A stretch of DNA of 64,000 bases from Cinnamomum chago (lineage: Eukaryota; Streptophyta; Magnoliopsida; Laurales; Lauraceae): contig CP142456.1 in NCBI GenBank assembly GCA_038049695.1, positions 15,714,501 through 15,778,500 of the forward strand. The letters run 5' to 3'. The translations under genes were made by a program, and so were the position numbers. Under the pieces are notes generated by a model. The model had not been told where the DNA came from. It made no database searches and saw only the letters and a list, made by a program, of their open reading frames with translations. Shown piece by piece: positions 58,043-64,000 of this stretch (the stretch's first letter is position 1; each line of letters begins with the position of its first letter).

Positions 58043-61000
58043 TGTAACGCCCCAATTCTGGATACCGAGAAAGTCGTCAGAATATCTGAAGTTGGTATGC
58101 TACTTTCCGGAAAATCCGAGAACTTCCAAGATTGTAGGTCCGCAGTGAGGTCCAATCTAAAACTTTTGAACAATATAATAACAATGGTTAAGTTTGGGAA
58201 AGCATAAGAAGTAAAACAGAAGCAATAGGTATCATGATATATCAAATACGAGTGGAACTAAAATCCTGTTTAAAAGTATCAATTGATAAGAACAAAGATT
58301 AATTACATTTGACTGCTACCTAGCTTACTTCAAAATCGCTCAAAAACCCAAACAAAGATAAACACTCAAAGCCCATGTACTGGCTCTCCAACCTCCGGCT
58401 CGACATCTGGGTCGGCCGGTCCCCAACCGTAATATCCAGCTACGGGCGCCTCTATGAGCGCAAGCGCATCATCCGCGTACTCGAGGTCGAGACCTAAGCA
58501 CCAAAATGGGCCAGATCTAAAGATCTGGCAAGTCACAGTATACAAGTAACATATGACAATATGTATCAAAAGAGTAGAGACAGTTACACAAATTAAGGAA
58601 TATCAAGATAAATGATCTAGGCAGTTGTGCAAGATAAACATATAGAATCATGACAAATCTAGCATCTAGTCTAAGACAATATGGCACATTCACACGAGCT
58701 GGATACCGCGGGATATTATGCCGCGGCCCTCCCATACTGAACACAGTCGCGGCGGGGAATCTCACTAGTGTTGGGGATAACTAACCCCGCAAACAGTCAC
58801 ACTCATCAGTCTCACCACACTCATCACTCGGGGAGATTGGATTCGGTATCACACCGTCCGTCTAAAACATAGCTCATCATGATAGCTCACTCAACACTCA
58901 TAAATAGCTCCTACCAGTGATGATCAGTCCAAAGGCCGAGCTTAAATCAACTGAGTGAATGTCTATGCCGACTCGAGGAAACTCTAAAGGTCTGTGTCTG
59001 TCTAGGCTTTGCCTTGCGTGAACAAGGTCCTAACAATGTCTCTAAGAGGTTCAAATATCAGTTCAATCCATGGGTCGCAATCCAAGTCCAAGCTCACTCG
59101 TTGGATCCATACCAAGGCCCATCAAACACATGGCCTGGTCTAAAACAATCCAAACGAGGTAACAAGTCCATTTCCACTGGTAAACAGTTCATTCTCATCA
59201 AAATGAGTTATAATTCTAATACAATACACTTCTCCAATTCTAAGGGTATAACACATCCATACTTAGGCCATAAGAGGGCCCGTCTAGCCACAGACACGAG
59301 TCAGTGTTCGCCCAATCACTTCACCAGGTCACCTCTAAGATATCCTAGGTTCAGGACAACCATTTTTATTTAATTAACAGTTATAAGCTATAGTAAGGAC
59401 ATAAGAGTGACAACGATCAGATAAGTGAAGTATGAATTTCAAATATGAGAATCAATAGGGAAAATATCAATAATCCAACCTAGGTAATGGACCAAATTCA
59501 GGTCTAGGTCCATCTCAGGTAATTTGATCTCTAAATGGGGTCTCAGATGCCAAGGGATACTGTGTTTGGTGCTTCTGAAGTTACGAGCATCATTGACAAC
59601 ATTTAAAGATCGAATCATCGTAGATTATACGACCAAAACCTTACTTGGTGGTCCCCATGAGTCAAGGTTGAGCCACACTGTTGACTCGGGCTTGGCACAT
59701 CAATAGAAGTCCATTTGGATGGTCAATGCGCCCCACAAATGATTACAACCTCAGAATACTGAAAACTGGAAAATCACTGAATTCAGTGTGCTCGGTCGAC
59801 CTGGCACAGGGCTCGGTCGACCGAGTACACTGGATGTTGACCCCTAGGTCGACCCTGTGTGCAGTGTGCTCGGTCGACCTCCTGGCCTGGTAGGTCAACC
59901 GAGTGCACTGAAAAAATTGGGGTCAAGCACCTGGCAGGCAAGTCCTGATCTCAGGGACTTCATGTGTGCTCGGTCGACCTCCTGGCCTGGGCGGTCGACC
60001 GCGCATACTAAAACCCTGTGTGAAATGGATGTCCCAGTTCTCAGTCCAAATTCCAAATTCCTTTGTGTCCGGTTGACCTGGGACAGGGCCAGGTCGACCG
60101 CATAAACACAAATCTGGGTCTGAGGTAAAAATCCATTCTCAGTTGTTTCCTGCAGAAATTAGTGTGCTCGGTCAACCTGCCATAAGGCTCGATCGACCGA
60201 GTACACTGGATGGTCAGTTCTGCAGGAAAAAATAACTGAGAGCTGGCTTTTCTCAGTTTCAGTGTGCTCGGTCGACCGGGCTGCAGGTAGGTCGACCGGG
60301 TACACGTAAATCTGCAGAAAAGCCAGATTTCAGGGTTTCTTCTCCTCAACCCATTTTTCCATTAAAACTCCTTCAATCTCGCCCAAACATCACTAGGTCA
60401 ATATAAATCATAAAAGCACTTCAATGTACTACCATCCAACACCAGACGGGCCATTGATATTCCAAATGAGGGATCCCATCCATCAATGCCCAAAATCCAT
60501 CAAAACTAAGCTCAAGGGTAGATCTAATACATGTATACTAACTGAATTGAAATTGCAGAATCAATGGAAATAGAAACATACATTCTATGTTAAATATGTA
60601 TATTGCACTTACCTTGATTGAAATGAAAGGTTGTAGAGAGAGAGAAGAGAGAAAGGGCCAATCCAACAAGAAGAAATCCCAGCTCCTAGGGTCTTCTCAA
60701 GCACAAAACCAACTCAGAACTTAGGTCTAGAAGAGAGAAAGGAGAGGGGAAATGAAGAAGATGAACAGTAGCTAGGGAATGGCTTGGGAAATGTGTAGTA
60801 TTTATAAGTTAAGGGTTTGGCTAAGGACTGAAATACCCTTTTAGTTTGTATAGGATTAGGGTTAGGGTAGGGGGCATTTTGGTCTTTAGGTGAGGTCTCT
60901 AGAAGGTTCTCGAGTGGATACGCCCCTATGGTAAATACTAATATCTAGCTAGGGCCTCCAACTCACTAACTAACCCTAGAAATTGCAAAAGACCCCTATT

Positions 61001-61157
61001 AATTCTATTACTAACACAACTAGACTAATCTAACTAAAACTTAGGAAAAATACATAACTACCCTTACTAACCCATTAATTAGTATACTTAGCTAATAAAT
61101 ATTATTAAATAGTATTAAAAATTCAAATTGAGGGCCCACAAGGGAGGGGGCCTCACA
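58043..61157 (-). mobile_element. Solo LTR of a Gypsy family, minus orientation
   Basis: About 3.1 kb. Minus strand begins TGTGAGGCCCCCTCCC at 61157 and ends GGGGCGTTACA at 58043. A TATA box (complement of 60797-60806, TATAAATACT) followed by a pyrimidine-rich leader gives orientation. CACAAA lies just outside 58043 and overlaps the other terminus, so a target duplication is likely but its exact length is ambiguous. GGTCGACC-centred palindromes cluster at 59795-60300. No internal region is present. Confidence 0.72.
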
Positions 61158-63469
61158 CAAAAAACCTCATTTTTGGAGAAAATCGGTGTTTTTTCTGCGA
61201 AAATTGGTTACAAAAGGGTATTTGAATAATTGGGTATGGAATCATGGAACGTAGACCTGAATCTATCCATGGAAAATGACTTTTCTTTTAAATGTTTAGC
61301 ATATTATTGTATAAACCTAAAAAGGATTAGGTCCCATGTGTTTTCTACAAAAAACCATACTTGTCAATTTCATTTCGGTCTGTCCTCCATAATGAAATAT
61401 TTCAGAGTTTCATAATGGAATGAAAATTTGGATCTTGTCTCGCCCATTTCGACTGAAATTGAGGAGTTTCCGAAACACAACGAAATGCAAATCGAAAACC
61501 TTTCTAAGGTGTTTTGTTTTGGCATAATAACTAGAACGAAATCTTCCGGTCATTTCGGCTGGAACGAACGGAAATGACAACTGTGCCTAAAACATAAAAA
61601 GTCCCATTTGTTTTTTTAGACTCAATCAATCCAACAGTGACTAAAGTATCCATGTATAAAATTGACGGAGCTAGAACATGGTTGGATGATGGCGCGAAAG
61701 GAGCTGAATCCAAATGGGCCCTATAGAGCTGGACTATACATGTAGTCTGCTCATAGGAGAAAATTCTCCAAGTTAAGTAAATTATGTGTGTGTGTGTGTG
61801 TATGGAAAACCTCAGCTTAGCATCAGCGCTCCTAGACACCTTACAGGGCCCACATTATGATCCATCTGAGTGGACCATAAAACAAGGAACCCTCTTAATA
61901 ATTATTATTCCTAGGGTCTGGCAACCGTTCAAACGGATTTGATTGTTGGATCGTCTGTGCACTTGCTTTGGACAATGAAAACTTATCAATAGTTGACCAA
62001 GTTGTTAGGATGATGATCCAATCCTCCATCATGATAGTCATAATGGGGCAAACCTCACCAAATCTGGACTCCCGAACAATGTAGTTCAAGGCTTGGATTG
62101 ACCCTTTTATTTTTAGGTTGGATTTAGCTTGATGATTCCAACTTGATTAAGAAATTGATTGGGTTTGGGTTATATAACAACCTAATCCAATTTGCATAAC
62201 GGTATAGTTGAGGTGTATTAAATGTGGGAGCTCCTCAGTTGAGGGCTACAGACCACCTTATGTTGTGCGCCCCCACCGCAAAAAAAAAAAAAAAGAAGAA
62301 GAAGAAGAAATTCAGAAAGCCCCCGAAAGTTTTAGAAAATTTAACAGTTTTTTACATATGCCCCTATATATGGTTTTCAGAAAATTTAACAGTTTTTAGA
62401 AAATTTTAAAGTTTCAGAAATCCCCCCCTCCCCCCACAACCCTAGAGGTTTGTATCATCATCCTGACCACTTGATATACGACCTACAAGTTCCTGCCGTC
62501 CAAAATGACTGCACAGTCGATCCAATGGTCCAATGCATTCGGATGGATGCCAATCCCCGGGACTCGTGACTATTGAGAGGGCCCTTTTTGATGGTCCACT
62601 TAGATGGACCGTAGAGTGGGCCCCACCCAGTGTTTTGGTGTGCTGGGGTGAGCTCGATGACGAGCCTCCTTCCAATTCATTCATGCACACAATCATCTCT
62701 TGCCTGCCTTTTCCTTTTGTATTGCTTGTGCAGGTACAAATGACATAACTCTCCCATGCAGTTGGCAGAGCTGGCAAGTCATCTATGAAGGGTTCGTCTA
62801 AGAAAGTCTTCGTGAACCCCACGTGGGCCAGGAAAAAAAAGAAAGAAAACAGGTGTGGGCCCTATGAGTGATGCAATCTAAGCATAAGCTGTATCAGTAT
62901 AATTCTATTTTTCAAATGGGAAAAATGAAATAATAGCGATCATTTGCATGATTGAGCAATAGCAGCATACAAGTGTGAATTACATATCATAGAGCCGGTC
63001 CCATCAAAGAAGTTAGAGACTCTTAAAAAATTTGAGACTCCTGAATTAAAGGCACTCACAGGTCCTCTCCCTCTAGTAGATGTCAAATCCTAATCAACAA
63101 GCAATTGGAATATGAGATTATAAAATTTTAGCTCAGTCTTAGAGGATCAAGATCGTTACCCAACGACGAATCGAGTCTTATCCAGTTCTATCGTGTAAAT
63201 TTCCCGATGATGCAGCCCATAGAGTCCAACCCACAATCTGGATTGCCATGACCCAATTAGCGGAACACGCGAGCTAGGTCGGGCCTTATTTTTGTTGTTA
63301 ACTACATTGAGTCGGGCCTCACTCGACCCCCAGGTCGGGTTATCTCCAATCGAGTGGAGTCATGAGCAAAGAGGTATAGTTATCAACTTTATAATATACT
63401 TTGTTCGGCTTCCCACTAAAATGTGGTAATTAGAATTCTAAGCATTTAATTGAGGAGAATTGAGAACAA
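61158..63469. other. Gene-free spacer with small repeats
   Basis: Holds a (GT)n run at 61785-61801, repeated ACGAAAT/ATTTCG-type motifs at 61370-61590, a poly-A tract at 62280-62294 and GGTCCACTTAGATGGACC-type dyads near 62590. No open frame resembles a known protein and no transposon termini could be fixed. Confidence 0.5.
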
Positions 63470-63657
63470 CCACTTACCTCACTGGCAAGGGCTACCCAGG
63501 ATTCAAACCTTGGTACGCCATGTCTTCCCCCTTGTGTGGGCTTTCTTCCGTCTTGTGCGGGCTTGTTTTCCACTTGTGTAGGCCTTCTTCCTGCTTGTGT
63601 TGCCTGTCTTCACGTGTGTGTGTGCGGGCAACCCCCTTGGCTGGGTTACCAAAAAGA
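63470..63657 (-). repeat. Dispersed repeat family 2, copy B
   Basis: Inverted relative to copy A (9788-9945). On the minus strand it reads AACCCAGCCAAGGGGGTTG, CGCACACACACACGTGAAGACAG, three or four GCC(C/T)(A/G)CACAAG-type units of about 18 bp, then GTACCAAGGTTTGAATCC, a B-box-like end. More internal units than copy A. Confidence 0.6.
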
Positions 63658-64000
63658 GTTACGAGAACTTTCAATTATGTGACCCCTTCTCGTCTTCTCA
63701 TTTGTGCAACTTTCATCCCCACTATTTTATATATATAATCCAACTTGTTCAAGCAAATGAGTGGTTTGAGCCCTCTCAATCAATGAATTCCATGCATTTC
63801 CATTTCCGAATGAGACACACGTTAGAGAAATGAAGAAGGAAAGGAAAAAGAGAAACAAGATTACTACTGCTCTTTACGCTCAATCTCTCCATCTCTCACT
63901 ATCATCTCATTCAGTTTTTTGTTTTCTTTTATTATTTTGAACTTCTGAAGGAAAGAGGAATTGGAAAGGGATACAAGCAAGAGAGAGGAAGGGGAAGGAA
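63658..64000. other. Right-end spacer, no gene seen
   Basis: AT-rich, ending in a purine-rich GA tract (63955-64000) that continues past the window. It could be the leader of a gene beyond the edge; nothing supports one here. Confidence 0.45.

Noticed and set aside
1..64000. CRISPR arrays, bacterial operons, rRNA or intact tRNA genes
   Set aside because: The sequence is plant nuclear DNA. Repeats present are transposon, minisatellite or microsatellite types, and no full tRNA cloverleaf was found.

Overview
The window is nuclear DNA from a flowering plant. The evidence is an intronless CrRLK1L receptor-kinase gene, plant-type transposon families (MULE, hAT, PIF/Harbinger, Athila-like Gypsy, Copia, plant LINE, a tRNA-derived SINE), GT-AG introns and AT-rich spacers. 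I cannot name the species. The only apparently intact host gene is the receptor kinase at 6175-8712 (+), closest in my recognition to Arabidopsis At5g24010. Everything else I can identify is mobile DNA in various states of decay.

Layout. 1-6174: gene-free flank with a 5'-truncated SINE, a possible Helitron end and simple repeats. 6175-8712: receptor kinase. 8713-10743: spacer with a dispersed repeat and a full-length SINE. 10744-41033: one very large nested structure whose outer shell is a Mutator-like element (MULE). The shell is defined by about 95-bp terminal inverted repeats and a perfect 9-bp target duplication (TAAAATAAA). It carries a dead MuDR-type transposase gene (14429-17090, +), a tandem array of about 205-bp units (17640-18575) and a convergent spliced gene (22295 to about 18850, -) with a plant mobile domain (PMD) followed by a Ulp1/C48-type peptidase.

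Insertions split the shell: a Copia remnant lacking reverse transcriptase (11346-13871), and a small hAT-like element (24017-40258, 8-bp duplication CTAAACAC). The hAT element contains an Athila-like Gypsy element (24625-39910, duplication ATTAT). That element's pol gene contains two solo LTRs of one SIRE-like Copia family (30243-32003, duplication TGCTC; 33267-35395, duplication GAGTC). Removing the insertions leaves a MULE of about 11.5 kb.

41034-64000: a second transposon cluster. A PIF/Harbinger transposase (46103-47118, -) and a Myb/SANT-like partner gene (53189-56345, -) are separated or broken by a 5'-truncated LINE (47119-50300, +), an LTR (50312-53188, -) and a solo LTR (53636-56207, duplication ACCAT). 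Another long LTR lies at 58043-61157 (-). The remainder is AT-rich spacer with small repeats.

The most noteworthy item is the MULE. It pairs a transposase with a PMD-peptidase gene, and a 12-bp palindrome (TGCGATATCGCA) recurs in its internal tandem array and near both ends. That suggests a self-recognition or counter-silencing arrangement, although this copy is dead. All identities, domains and ages are from reading the sequence by eye; no alignments or database searches were run.
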